NCBI GenBank assembly: GCA_951394045.1
Contig: OX595986.1
Coordinates: 2,075,534 to 2,139,533, forward strand
From: Nitzschia sp. DOCU1
Lineage: Eukaryota > Bacillariophyta > Bacillariophyceae > Bacillariales > Bacillariaceae
DNA: 64,000 nt
Reading direction: 5' to 3'
The notes below the pieces were generated by a model, which ran no database searches, had not been told where the DNA came from, and saw only the letters and a program-made list of their open reading frames with translations. Shown here piece after piece: positions 9,192 to 18,671 of the stretch (position 1 is its first letter; the number at the start of each line of letters is the position of its first letter). The translations under genes were made by a program, and so were the position numbers.

Positions 9192-12100
9192 CTATAGCGT
9201 ATCTGCCTCGTCCGATCCGACCGTACTATCATGGCGCAGTAAGTACAACTGCCACTCAGGCTCTGAGTGCTTGTTGTCCTTGCTTCTCTGCATCGCATGC
9301 ACCGCCCAACCTCCTTTGGCAAAAATCTGTACAACATCATTCGTCGCCCGGACGGCTGGCCAGAATCGGTTATTGTGAACGGACAACGCTTGGTTGGACT
9401 CGAGAATCTGTGCGTGGTCCCGAAGAATTGATATCCTCACAACAAGTTCCGCTTCCGTGTCCAACTCCATGTGTGATTTCGTCACGTCGTGCAAATCTTT
9501 CCCATCCGCCCCCGTGACGAGGACAGTTGGCGGAAAGTCAGAAGCTTTCGGTGTCTCGGATTCAGCGCTCCCTCCGCCCGACATTACGAAAAGCTCGTCT
9601 TCCTCGCTGTTGATGACCACAACAGCTCTGGCATTAAATTGCCTCTTTTGTACGAGGGCCTTCTCTTCGAACATGCACGCGCCACGATATACGAGGTTAA
9701 TGGAACCGTCGTAGTCACCTGGTTGGTCAGGTTTGATTTGTAATTGGCTCCCGTCGGGTCCTACTGACACGACGTACGCACCGGAAACCGACCCTTCCTG
9801 TTTCGAGCTACTTGTCTTCCGGCCGCAACCATAACCTCCGTTACCATCGGGCTGTCGAACAATCGAAGACTCAACAATAAGTCCATCAGCATCGGCCAAT
9901 TCGTCTACACGAGCTGGACCAAAAAGAGCCGGTGCACAGGGATAAACGGCAAGTGTTTTCTCGAAGTCTGCCTTACAAGTGTTCATATCGCCGTCGTCAC
10001 AGGTATTCTGCTTCTTTCTGTGGATAACTTCGACCTGACACGAAAATGAATTCCCCTCGAGGTCTGCCATGATAACATACTTTTCCATCAAGTCTCGGCC
10101 ATTCACAGTCTCCTTTCCAATATGGTCGGTTTTGGCTTCACTATCGTTTTCATCCACGGGGGTCGTCGCGTAAACCATCACATACGTTTTCATGGGATCC
10201 CCAGACGTCTCGTCTTGGATGAGAGTTGTCATCAGGGTCTCTCCGGTGTTGGTTCGCTGGATTAAGAATCCACTTCCTTCCGGAAAAGCTGAGACCTCAA
10301 ACATACCCAATTCTCCCCCCATGTCGAACGCGTCTTTGGGCTGTGAGGCATCGTTGGCAGAGGAAGCTTTGCTTTTTCCAGACTGAGTCTGTCGATCGAC
10401 GATAGGACACTTTCGTGACAGGCCGTGTATCTCCGACACGTGAACCTTGCTTCCATACATGGCCAGGGCATCAAGTGAACCTAACATGTGGAAATGGCTT
10501 TCACCCGAAACCGGTTTGTCCATGGCACTAGAAACATACGCATCCGAATAGTCCGACGCTCCACCATTCAAAGCGCGGATCCACCGCCAGTCCGGCAAAT
10601 AGAAATTCGGGCACGAGCTCGTCAGGGCCGCCCCGTTCCCTAGCTTTGAAAACGTCAAGTGGGCCGCATTCTCTTGACGCTGAGCTTCAAAGAAGAAATC
10701 TTGCTCTAGCGTCTCCTTGGATGCAGACACTAAAGGTTCGACCAACTGGCTTCTGCTCCAAAAGCTAGGACCGTGGGATGCGCACTCTGAGTCCGAAAGC
10801 CGTGAGCGGGCAGTGCTTTCAACCTCCAGTGCAATCGGTGCGGCTTGGTTGAAGTACTTGTTGGAAGAAGTGGCCTCAGTCCACTTCTCGCCCTGGTAGC
10901 TGCGTGAGGCTGATCGAGGAGGAGTCTTTCCTTGCACTCTCGCCTCCAGCTGTTCCACTAAGCGTTCTCGAAGCTTGTCTAGCTCATTCGATTTCAAATG
11001 CTCCGGAGCTTTGTCCACGTGATGGATAGGATGTGCCTCCGTCGTGAAAACCCAGTTGCGATCTGTGTCTGTGTGCAGAACATTTGTTTCGTCAAAGATC
11101 AGGTATAAGTATTTCAAAGTCTCGCTAAGAAAGAAAGACGGCATCTCGTTCATCATATTTTGAGAAAATTTGGATGAACCTTGCGCATGGATGACCTCTC
11201 CAGTCGTTGTTGGAGAGACACTCTTCAGTGATGCATATCCACAGACTGTCCTCGTCATCTCCTCCAAGGTGCGCAAGCTAAAATCCGCTGCCCATTGCCA
11301 GCCCGACGCGTCCACATGCGATGTGTCTGAACCATTTCGAAAAGTCTGCATAAAGCCTTTAGAGGCTCGATGCATGAAGTACGCACTTTCTAATAGCTCA
11401 GGCCGCAGAAAGTGGTGACCTCCTCCCATATCAACCCTCCAAAACGCGTAATTAAACCTTTCCGGCAAAAAGCCGAGGTGCTCTCGGACCAAAAAGAATG
11501 AATTCAGGGAGCGTGCTGCAGGGGTGAGCTCCCCTAAGAGCACTTGCATGCCTGGATAGAAGGCCATGAGAGCTTCAAAAACGCGACGAACGGGTGATCC
11601 ATTGGTTTGCCCACGATTAAAGTCTACATCCCCATACCATTCCCCAACCCGTGATTCGTTGTACAGCCCGCCATAAGTCGACACGAGTTGAATCCAAAAA
11701 TCGTAGTCTTCCGGAAAGAGGATGTAATGCTTCATGAGATATTCATAAAATGAATCTGAATTGGAACCAATGCCACTGAGACCTTCGGTCCAATCTCCTC
11801 GGTTGGTACAAATATGTTTACCCACAAGGTTCAGTTTCGAACGTCGCATCCATAGTGCCCTAGTTGCGAGCTTTGCAGCGTTCCCATACTTGGGGTTTCC
11901 AGTTAAACGGGACAAGAGTTCCATTTCCAATGTCAATGTTCCTCCCCCTGCCAAAGAAGCGATAGTTGTCTCTCCTCGCGGGATGCCATTTAGAAGGTTC
12001 ACGGTACCGTACGGGATGCCCGTCTTGGTGGAAAACGCTGGTAGCAATCGGTCGCCAATGTCTTGTGCCAGGTCCAGCAAAATGCCATCATACTTCCAAA

Positions 12101-13760
12101 ATTTGAGAGTATTATTTCTACAGGGCGCCTCTTGTTGAGTGTTGGCGTCTTGTTGGCACTCCAACAAGGACGAGACTACGGCACATTCTTTTGCCAGTGA
12201 CACGCGATCCCCTGTCATTTTCTCGCCCTCACCATCGTCGTCGACTGGGCATTGTGTCGCGACGTCGATTGGAGTGATGCCAATCAAAATCGTCTTATCC
12301 TTATCCCAGACGTCTGCCTTCAAAACCTTTTGGGGCAAGAAGGCTTCTGCCATTTGATGGGCAGACAAAAGACCTCCTAAAACGCGAATGTTCGTTTCAA
12401 AGACACTGACATTCTGGTTGAGGGCGAAGATTCCACCTGGAACAGGGTTTTCTTCCTGTAAATGTTTGTGAAGGCCCCGAAGCCGTTCCACTGCCCGAGC
12501 AAATTCAGTATAGTTCCCAAGGACAATAAGAGTATCCAACGAATCAATGAGCGTCAAGCCTGGTATCCTAACGAGATCAAACGATGCGGGCTGGCAAGTC
12601 ATGGGTTTAATATCGGAAGCTGGAAAGGCGTTGTACATATAGCTGTCATAGGCGTGCTGAAACATGTCTCGAACGAGATGAAGATTGGCCTGAATGCGTG
12701 ATTTTGGCAACGGAGGCAGCCCAATATGCAGGGATGTGGTCCGATCCGGGTTGGTCTTGCGTTGGGCATCTGCCGAACTTTCTCGCAAATATGTTTGCAG
12801 CGACTGTTGAATTTGTGTCATGGTTTGGTTGAGTTTCTTGGCGTCCGATTGCGTAATCGGTGTTCTTGCATTTGGATGATGACTCTGCCCTGTTTGGAGA
12901 CGAGAAGAAGGTGCACCACAGACATGAATCAGATAGCGGCAATCTTGTGGCTCCTCAACGCTTTCAATAGCAAGACCAGTCAGGTCATCTGTCCAGTCTC
13001 CCGCACAAAATTTGGAGTTGTGTTCATGAAGCAGGACGACGGTCATTCGTCGACTGGCAGGCCCTGTCGCCGACTTGCCGCATGGATCCCCATTATGATA
13101 CAGTTCAATCTGGGCACTAGGGTACCTCAAATGTACTTCTCTTGCGAACTTTTGGGCGTAGTCTCGAGCTGCCAGAGCCCCCGTGGGGTCAAAGGGAACA
13201 AATGACCCAAGCAAATGCCGTGCATTCAGTTGATTTTCTTTCGTTCTGAATCCCTGCATCACAATCGCGTCCTGACACCACTGATAAGACCAATAGGATC
13301 CCACGTTTTCACTGAAGAAGTAGCAGCCACTCTCCGCCGTCTCTCCATCGTTCCATCTAATGGGACGACGGCGCTCCTGTCGCATGTTTGACTCCTCTCT
13401 GGCCCTCGATGATTGCTCGTAGACTTTGTCCCAATGCGGGGACGAATCGACGAGTTTTTGCGTGTAATGATCTTGCAGTGTTTTCCTAACCAGCGCAATG
13501 CGTCGACTGGAAAGCACCGCTCGGGCTTTGGAAGCGCCTTGGGGTTCGATCGTCTGGCTGCTGGGTTTTCGAGACGACGAAAGTACCGAGCTTGTCATTT
13601 CCATGGTTTGCTTGAATGTTTGCCACAACGACTCCAACAGACTCGGAGGGGAATTCAATGAGCGGTCGTCGACCTCGGCGGCTCTGGCAGCCGAAGCTAG
13701 TAACCATGCGACCACCACATTCCGCAAACATCTCCGAGTACGTCTCTGCGATTTCCTCAT
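9192..13760 (-). CDS. EDEM-like GH47 alpha-mannosidase with N-terminal MRH lectin domain and C-terminal PA domain, 1522 aa
   Basis: Probably trims N-glycans of misfolded proteins in the ER for degradation (ERAD). The frame opens at a TTG; the first ATG is 13760 and yields a signal-peptide-like start (RNVVVAWLLASAARAAE). Residues about 140-285 look like a mannose-6-phosphate-receptor-homology domain: C146, C162, Gln169 (CQDAIVMQGF), C227 (NGDPCGK), Arg237/238 (RRMTVV), Glu269/270, C274 and Tyr276 (EEPQDCRYLIHVC), i.e. the Q-R-E-Y sugar-binding set as in OS-9/Yos9. Residues about 355-915 are glycosyl hydrolase 47 (DSLDTLIVLG; FETNIRVLGGLLSAHQ; TEGLSGIGSNSDSFYEYL; FTTEAHPIH). Residues about 1270-1440 are a protease-associated domain (NLVYRGACMFEEKA), as in EDEM3. 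No KDEL at the C-terminus (ends EADTL). Uninterrupted by introns. The GH47 call is certain; the MRH call is by motif. Confidence 0.88.
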   Translation of the reverse strand: MRKSQRRTRRCLRNVVVAWLLASAARAAEVDDRSLNSPPSLLESLWQTFKQTMEMTSSVLSSSRKPSSQTIEPQGASKARAVLSSRRIALVRKTLQDHYTQKLVDSSPHWDKVYEQSSRAREESNMRQERRRPIRWNDGETAESGCYFFSENVGSYWSYQWCQDAIVMQGFRTKENQLNARHLLGSFVPFDPTGALAARDYAQKFAREVHLRYPSAQIELYHNGDPCGKSATGPASRRMTVVLLHEHNSKFCAGDWTDDLTGLAIESVEEPQDCRYLIHVCGAPSSRLQTGQSHHPNARTPITQSDAKKLNQTMTQIQQSLQTYLRESSADAQRKTNPDRTTSLHIGLPPLPKSRIQANLHLVRDMFQHAYDSYMYNAFPASDIKPMTCQPASFDLVRIPGLTLIDSLDTLIVLGNYTEFARAVERLRGLHKHLQEENPVPGGIFALNQNVSVFETNIRVLGGLLSAHQMAEAFLPQKVLKADVWDKDKTILIGITPIDVATQCPVDDDGEGEKMTGDRVSLAKECAVVSSLLECQQDANTQQEAPCRNNTLKFWKYDGILLDLAQDIGDRLLPAFSTKTGIPYGTVNLLNGIPRGETTIASLAGGGTLTLEMELLSRLTGNPKYGNAAKLATRALWMRRSKLNLVGKHICTNRGDWTEGLSGIGSNSDSFYEYLMKHYILFPEDYDFWIQLVSTYGGLYNESRVGEWYGDVDFNRGQTNGSPVRRVFEALMAFYPGMQVLLGELTPAARSLNSFFLVREHLGFLPERFNYAFWRVDMGGGHHFLRPELLESAYFMHRASKGFMQTFRNGSDTSHVDASGWQWAADFSLRTLEEMTRTVCGYASLKSVSPTTTGEVIHAQGSSKFSQNMMNEMPSFFLSETLKYLYLIFDETNVLHTDTDRNWVFTTEAHPIHHVDKAPEHLKSNELDKLRERLVEQLEARVQGKTPPRSASRSYQGEKWTEATSSNKYFNQAAPIALEVESTARSRLSDSECASHGPSFWSRSQLVEPLVSASKETLEQDFFFEAQRQENAAHLTFSKLGNGAALTSSCPNFYLPDWRWIRALNGGASDYSDAYVSSAMDKPVSGESHFHMLGSLDALAMYGSKVHVSEIHGLSRKCPIVDRQTQSGKSKASSANDASQPKDAFDMGGELGMFEVSAFPEGSGFLIQRTNTGETLMTTLIQDETSGDPMKTYVMVYATTPVDENDSEAKTDHIGKETVNGRDLMEKYVIMADLEGNSFSCQVEVIHRKKQNTCDDGDMNTCKADFEKTLAVYPCAPALFGPARVDELADADGLIVESSIVRQPDGNGGYGCGRKTSSSKQEGSVSGAYVVSVGPDGSQLQIKPDQPGDYDGSINLVYRGACMFEEKALVQKRQFNARAVVVINSEEDELFVMSGGGSAESETPKASDFPPTVLVTGADGKDLHDVTKSHMELDTEAELVVRISILRDHAQILESNQALSVHNNRFWPAVRATNDVVQIFAKGGWAVHAMQRSKDNKHSEPEWQLYLLRHDSTVGSDEADTL

Positions 13761-15574
13761 GACCCTACTTGATGGCTGAAACGTCAAGTCAACGAATCGA
13801 GGAAAGAGTCGTCCTTCGTCGACAGTTTTAATATCGGAGGGCTTTCAAAGGAGATGCGAAGCTTGAAGATACTCCACTTACTTCTTTAAAGCGAATATGA
13901 TGACGAGTTATCTAACTCTATAATGGTGCCATCTACCACGGGTATCGCTTTGCTGACAAGAGCTGCTATCGAGCATTTTGAACACGCAATCGCGGCAATT
14001 TTTACCCCATCCTGGCCGGCTGTGGGGAAAAGGGGGAGGGCGGTGCACCGCAGGTGCGCCGAAGGCTGCCTGCTATTTGCAACTAGTACGATGCAGCACT
14101 AAACTTCATAGCTATACTAGCTAGTAATAGTACCAGCACAGCTCACCTGACACCTGGTGTTGGTAGTAGTAATGGCTACTAGCTGCTGTGACGAGCTGCT
14201 AGTATTACTCCTATCATACTAGTAGGCGACAGTTCTACTAGTACTACTTGTGCCTACTATAAGTGCCACCACCGGCGTAGGTAGGATGATGCACTGAAGG
14301 CTTCCCTGCTTTAGTATACTGCCATTCTAGTACTAGTGCTACAACAACAAGAAAAACACAATACTACTAGTACTAGCTAGCTACTCGGAGTGCTGCTGGC
14401 AGTACTATGCATAGCTAGTCAAAGGAGTACCCCACCAGGGGTTGTACTACTAGGTAGCACCAGCAGCACTCCTAGTCCTTGTTTGGTCATCCATCTGCGT
14501 CGTCTCTGTCCTCATCTTGCTGCCGCTCCCAGCACCACCACCAGGATGACGAGGACAAGCAGCATGATTCTCATCAGCATTACAGTAGAAGTAGAAGCTA
14601 GTAGTAGCACTATAATAACTATTATTCCTTGAGCTACTGCTATTTTTCCACCTACTAGAGTATGCAAAAGCAGGGAAGAGTAGCTACGGTTCATTCCAAG
14701 CAGCTAAGGGTGACTGTCTCAGAGGTAAAAGCTACACTGGGGACCAACCCCCGATCCCAACCGGCCCCCGTCCCCTAATCGGCAACCCCGAATTTTAACA
14801 GGCTTATATGTTGTGCGGCCACTAACCATTTAGCCATACTTTTAGCCATAGTTATGGCTCGATGTCCTCTCTCATTAACCATTTAGCCATACTTTACATC
14901 TAGAGTAATAGGTTATGTTGTCTCCCATTAACCACCAGGATGGCGTAAAGCTTGCCGCAATCGCTTGATAAATTTTTTGTCGTCATTCTCGTCGCATGCT
15001 CGGACCGGGCCGGCGCGTGTACAAGGAACGAACCCGGGTATCACCAACGGGGGGGGGGGGGGAAGTTTTTTCTATCTTCTAGCTAGCTTCGCTGCAAGCC
15101 AGAAAAGGAATAGTACTACACAAGAAGCTACTAAACTAATAGGAAAATAGAAAGGCGACAGAGCAAATAGTATACCAGGTACAGGCTAAAACCGTACGGA
15201 TGAATAGAAGTAGAAGTACCTGGCTGGTACTCATCCTGGGCATGTTGTCATGATGGGTCGTCGATGTTCTATTACCTGGCTGGCAGAAGAGCGTTGCTCT
15301 TCGTTGAGGAAGTCGGCGTCTAAAGACATTCGTTTCTGTTTGCTAGATCATTTTGATTCTTTTCGAACCCATAAAGGCGATCCTTTCTAGTTGCTGCATC
15401 AGCTCAAATGTCGGGAAGTGAAAATTACCATCAATTGTATTTGGGAATCTACGACACAATATAAACCCATATTCACGGAAGCTAAAGCACATGCTATTTG
15501 TCAACATATTGTGTAAAACCAAAAGTGTAAGTACCAGGGATACAGTAACGAAAACACTATTGATGGGTTGGTGT
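13761..15574. other. Gene-poor region, 1.8 kb, repeat-rich
   Basis: No credible gene seen on either strand. About 14090-14660 is a low-complexity stretch dominated by CTAG/TAGTA/TACTAG words. TAACCATTTAGCCATACTTT occurs at 14823 and again at 14876. A run of 14 G lies at 15049-15062. TACCAGGTA lies at 15173-15181, with AGTACCTGGCTGGTACT nearby. The first part presumably holds the promoter of the mannosidase gene. Confidence 0.6.
14090..14660. repeat. TAG/CTA-rich low-complexity tract
   Basis: A dense mix of short words built from CTAG, TAGTA, TACTAG and CAGCAC, without an exact period. It looks like decayed simple-sequence DNA. Short open frames in it are Ser/Thr-rich on one strand and Val/Ile/Leu-rich on the other, as expected for such sequence, and are not genes. 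Confidence 0.55.
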
Positions 15575-16225
15575 CTACTCGTCGGGCATGGTCGCCAACT
15601 TGATGGCACGGGCCAACTTCGAGCCGGGGGCCTTGATGACTCGTGCAAGCTTGGTTGGGACGGCCTTGATGCTTCCGGCAATCTTGGCATACAGTTCGTC
15701 CTTTGATGGCAAATTGCCGATCGCTTCGACACCATTGGCATCATAATAAGTTCCTTCGATCACACCCCCAAACACTTGGTGAGTATCCTTCTTTCCGTTG
15801 TCCTTCAAGAACGCATTCCATGCCTTGATGGTTCCGCCGATATCCTCCTCGATGAAGAACCACATATTTGCTCCCTGAAGCAAGGTAGTTGCTGCCTCGT
15901 ATTCTGTACCCTGAATTGCGCGTTCCATGACGGTATTCTTAATGACCGATACCGTAGTGCCTTCCGGCACCGCACGGCGGAGCTTTTGAGCTTGCGAAAC
16001 AGTAATAGCGCTAGCCGGAACCGTAAAGATCATTTGAGAGCTATCTAGGAGACCCTTTACACGGTCGACTCTTTGCTTCTTTCCCTCGAGAGAAGTTGCA
16101 AAACCGGAAGCACCTCCCATGTACAAGGAAGACTGTCCAGTGGGTGTTCTGGAAACAAGAGGTTGGCCCGTGAAGGCCGAAGTGGCCACGAGGCCCATCG
16201 AAAACAGCAGAATCGGTCGCACCAT
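15575..16225 (-). CDS. Plastid 50S ribosomal protein L10 (uL10), nucleus-encoded, 216 aa
   Basis: Stalk-base protein of the plastid ribosome, anchoring L7/L12. The N-terminus is a signal peptide (VRPILLFSMGLVAT) followed by SAF at residues 16-18, the diatom plastid cleavage motif with Phe at +1, then a Ser/Thr-rich transit segment. The mature part begins near LEGKKQRVDRVKGLLDSSQ and carries bacterial-type L10 features (TVSQAQKLRRAVPEGTTVSV, then NTVMERAIQG). The start ATG (CAT 16223-16225) is fixed by the signal peptide. It is head-to-head with the RbBP5 gene, 723 bp apart. Intronless. Confident. Confidence 0.88.
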   Translation of the reverse strand: MVRPILLFSMGLVATSAFTGQPLVSRTPTGQSSLYMGGASGFATSLEGKKQRVDRVKGLLDSSQMIFTVPASAITVSQAQKLRRAVPEGTTVSVIKNTVMERAIQGTEYEAATTLLQGANMWFFIEEDIGGTIKAWNAFLKDNGKKDTHQVFGGVIEGTYYDANGVEAIGNLPSKDELYAKIAGSIKAVPTKLARVIKAPGSKLARAIKLATMPDE

Positions 16226-16948
16226 GGTGTATCTGTATTGACCGATCGTTTATGTTGTTGTTGCACGTACAAATTAACTTCGATCGTTTGATGGCTCGCA
16301 GTTTCACAACAACACATCACCACTTGACGATGATGAGCGGCGCCGCTGATGCCCTCTTTCATCCGATCATCGCTACCAAAATTCCACGAAACTGCCGTGT
16401 GGATGACGTACGTCGGCAAATCACGTAGCGTTTCAACGTCGAAACTAGTAGGCGAGTAAGACGAATGGTTCCTGTGCCTCCGCGCGTTGATGTCCCATCA
16501 TCATCTTGGGGGTTAAGAGGTCTTATTTATTAAACGCTGCCGCTCCGAGCACATCGGCATATGCCGATGTGTCGGTCGACCCGCGTTCCCGGCGGATGGC
16601 GGTCCGCGAGGATATTGCTACCTCCCATCATCATCGTTCGTCGCTCGCTCGCTATTTTCCGATTGACCCATGCGACCTTATCTCGCGGCTCGTTTTTGCC
16701 TTCCAATCTTGGATCTCCAAGTGGAAGCCTGGCGAGAACGCGTCGACAGACAGAACGACAATTGCGTGGGATGCGCCAGCGGGTCTTTCAAAAGCCAGCC
16801 AGCCCTCTGGCCACAAAATGAAAGATCTCCTTGCAAGGCATTTGAGCATTACAATAGAGCTATATTCAATTCTTCCTTCACTCTGTAGACGATACTTGAC
16901 CGAACTTCCCTCCTCTACCGGGATCGACACCCTGGGAAGACCTGGACC
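16226..16948. other. Divergent promoter region, 723 bp, with a perfect 22-bp palindrome
   Basis: Separates plastid L10 (-) and RbBP5 (+). It contains a perfect palindrome at 16550-16571 whose half-site is CACATCGGCAT. An open frame over the 3' half of this region ends at the RbBP5 start and has no recognisable product, so it is more likely leader sequence. Confidence 0.55.
16550..16571. promoter_or_regulatory. Perfect 22-bp palindrome (half-site CACATCGGCAT)
   Basis: CACATCGGCAT is followed directly by its exact reverse complement. It lies between two divergent genes (L10 and RbBP5), where a dimeric transcription factor could bind. The function is inferred from position and symmetry only. 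Confidence 0.4.
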
Positions 16949-18658
16949 ATGAATCTTGAATTATTGCTGTCCAAAGAGCAGCTTCCTGATCGCGTCGATG
17001 CCACCTTGTCCTTACCTTCGATTTTTCACTTCAAGAAGAAGTTGACCCGAAGCCAGGAGTCTTCTGGGACGTGGGGGGTTGCTAACTGCGTAGCCTTCAA
17101 CCGTCGGGGGACGTACGCCGCCGTTGGCTACGAAAGTGGAACCGTGGCGGTGTTTGATGTTTTGAGCCGGACGCTTTGCGCGGTTTACAAAACCGATAGC
17201 GTTCCAGATGACCATACTCCGTCCAGCGTTGAAGATGGTACGCCTTCCGACGCAGCGCCCAGGAACAGACACGGTGTGTCCTTTCTCTCGTGGTCAAAAC
17301 GCTCCCGCAGCCTGATAGTCGGCACCGCTGGGGAATGTGAAGTTCGTCTCATAGATACCACACATCCGTTCGGACCCGAAGAATGCAGCGTAATCGCCAG
17401 GAAGGACGACAAGGAAAAAATCGAAGAGTCGTCAAAGGGTGACGAAGAGAATCCTCCTGAAAGCACTGCGGAGAAAAAGCGGAAGCGAAAAAGATCACCA
17501 CTCTTCACAGAACCACTCACTGTGCACCAAAGAAGCAATCGAAATCTGACCACCAAATTACTAAAATCAACCGAAGCAATCCTGCCGAAACCGGAGAAAC
17601 GCACTGCACATCATTCACACCAGTCGGCTGAGTTGTCGAAAATGCCGAGATATCCGATTATGAATATAAAGTTCCCGAAAGGAGTGCGTTCGCTGCAAAT
17701 TCATCCCAAGGACACTAGTGCCGGGATTGTGGCGCTCGATGATGGGTCACTTGCTGCATTTTGGGTACCAGTAGATGCATGGGAAGATAGGCCGAAGCGG
17801 GAACCTGATATGCACCTTGCAGTTCTGTTCAAGAGCGACGACTTTTTTGTTACATGCGCTTCGTTCGACCCCGATGGAGATAAAATATACGCCGGTACGG
17901 CATCCGGGAAACTGCTTGGCTTTGAGGCTGCCATGGTTTTCAACAGACTTGCAGCTGGGGCGTCAGAAATACCTGCAATCAAACCAAACTTTGTGATTCA
18001 TGTGCCCGGAGGAGCTTCAGTGTCTCAAATCGTAGTGAGTCGCAGCGGAAAGACACTCATTTTGAATAGCACAGATGCCGCAATTCGTCTCTATTCTACG
18101 AAAGAGTGTTGGACGACGCCCGAGGAGGTCGAGAAACCGGTATGGGTCTTCCAGGACACGACTTCAAAAATAAAATTCTGTTCATGTGACTTCTCCGGCG
18201 ATGGTGAGATTGTTTTAGGGGGGGCGAATGGAGGTGAAAAAGAATATGGGCTGTATTTATGGAGCGCTTCTACAGGGGAACTGCTCGATAAGCTTAGTGG
18301 AGCGCCGCTGGATTTGAACTGTGTCGCCTGTCATCCAACGCGCTCCTTCTTGGCCGTAGCAGCGTCCGACGGGCTTGTGGATATTTGGGGCCCACGAGTC
18401 AACTGGACTGCATTTGCACCAAACTTTGAGGCTTTAACTGCCAACATTGAATATATTGAGTGCGAGGACGAGTTTGATATCGCCGATGACGGGGATCATC
18501 GTGGAAAGATACAAGCCAAACCCTTAGATGAAGACGACGAAGTGGATGTTCTCGCTGTTCACCAAATTGCAGACTTCGCTTCTGATTCTGAGGACGAGGG
18601 GGAAGTGTTTTCTTTCGAAACGAAAGTCAAAGCAATCTTCGGTCTTTACACCAACTAA
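16949..18658 (+). CDS. RbBP5/Swd1 homologue, WD40 subunit of the COMPASS/Set1 H3K4 methyltransferase, 569 aa
   Basis: Scaffold subunit of the complex that methylates histone H3 lysine 4. The N-terminus MNLELLLSKEQLPD matches the MNLELL start of animal RbBP5. WD-type blades follow (NCVAFNRRGTYAAVGYESG, FCSCDFSGDGEIVLGGANG, LNCVACHPTRSFLAVAASDG). The diagnostic tail after the propeller is present: WTAFAPNFEALTANIEYIE, then EDEFDIADDGD and EDDEVDVLAV. That is the segment which in RbBP5 activates the SET subunit and binds Ash2. A charged insert (about 150-215, KKRKRKRSP) sits between blades. Shorter at the C-terminus than the human protein, which has an extra Lys-rich tail. Intronless. Confident. 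Confidence 0.88.
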   Translation: MNLELLLSKEQLPDRVDATLSLPSIFHFKKKLTRSQESSGTWGVANCVAFNRRGTYAAVGYESGTVAVFDVLSRTLCAVYKTDSVPDDHTPSSVEDGTPSDAAPRNRHGVSFLSWSKRSRSLIVGTAGECEVRLIDTTHPFGPEECSVIARKDDKEKIEESSKGDEENPPESTAEKKRKRKRSPLFTEPLTVHQRSNRNLTTKLLKSTEAILPKPEKRTAHHSHQSAELSKMPRYPIMNIKFPKGVRSLQIHPKDTSAGIVALDDGSLAAFWVPVDAWEDRPKREPDMHLAVLFKSDDFFVTCASFDPDGDKIYAGTASGKLLGFEAAMVFNRLAAGASEIPAIKPNFVIHVPGGASVSQIVVSRSGKTLILNSTDAAIRLYSTKECWTTPEEVEKPVWVFQDTTSKIKFCSCDFSGDGEIVLGGANGGEKEYGLYLWSASTGELLDKLSGAPLDLNCVACHPTRSFLAVAASDGLVDIWGPRVNWTAFAPNFEALTANIEYIECEDEFDIADDGDHRGKIQAKPLDEDDEVDVLAVHQIADFASDSEDEGEVFSFETKVKAIFGLYTN

Positions 18659-18671
18659 TTCGAAAAATTCA

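Noticed and set aside
15001..15062. Possible tRNA T-arm (GAACCCGGG) near the G-run
   Set aside because: No matching acceptor, D or anticodon stem could be folded around it on either strand.
16506..16952. 148-codon frame before RbBP5
   Set aside because: It opens with a non-standard start, overlaps the RbBP5 ATG in another frame, and has no recognisable content.
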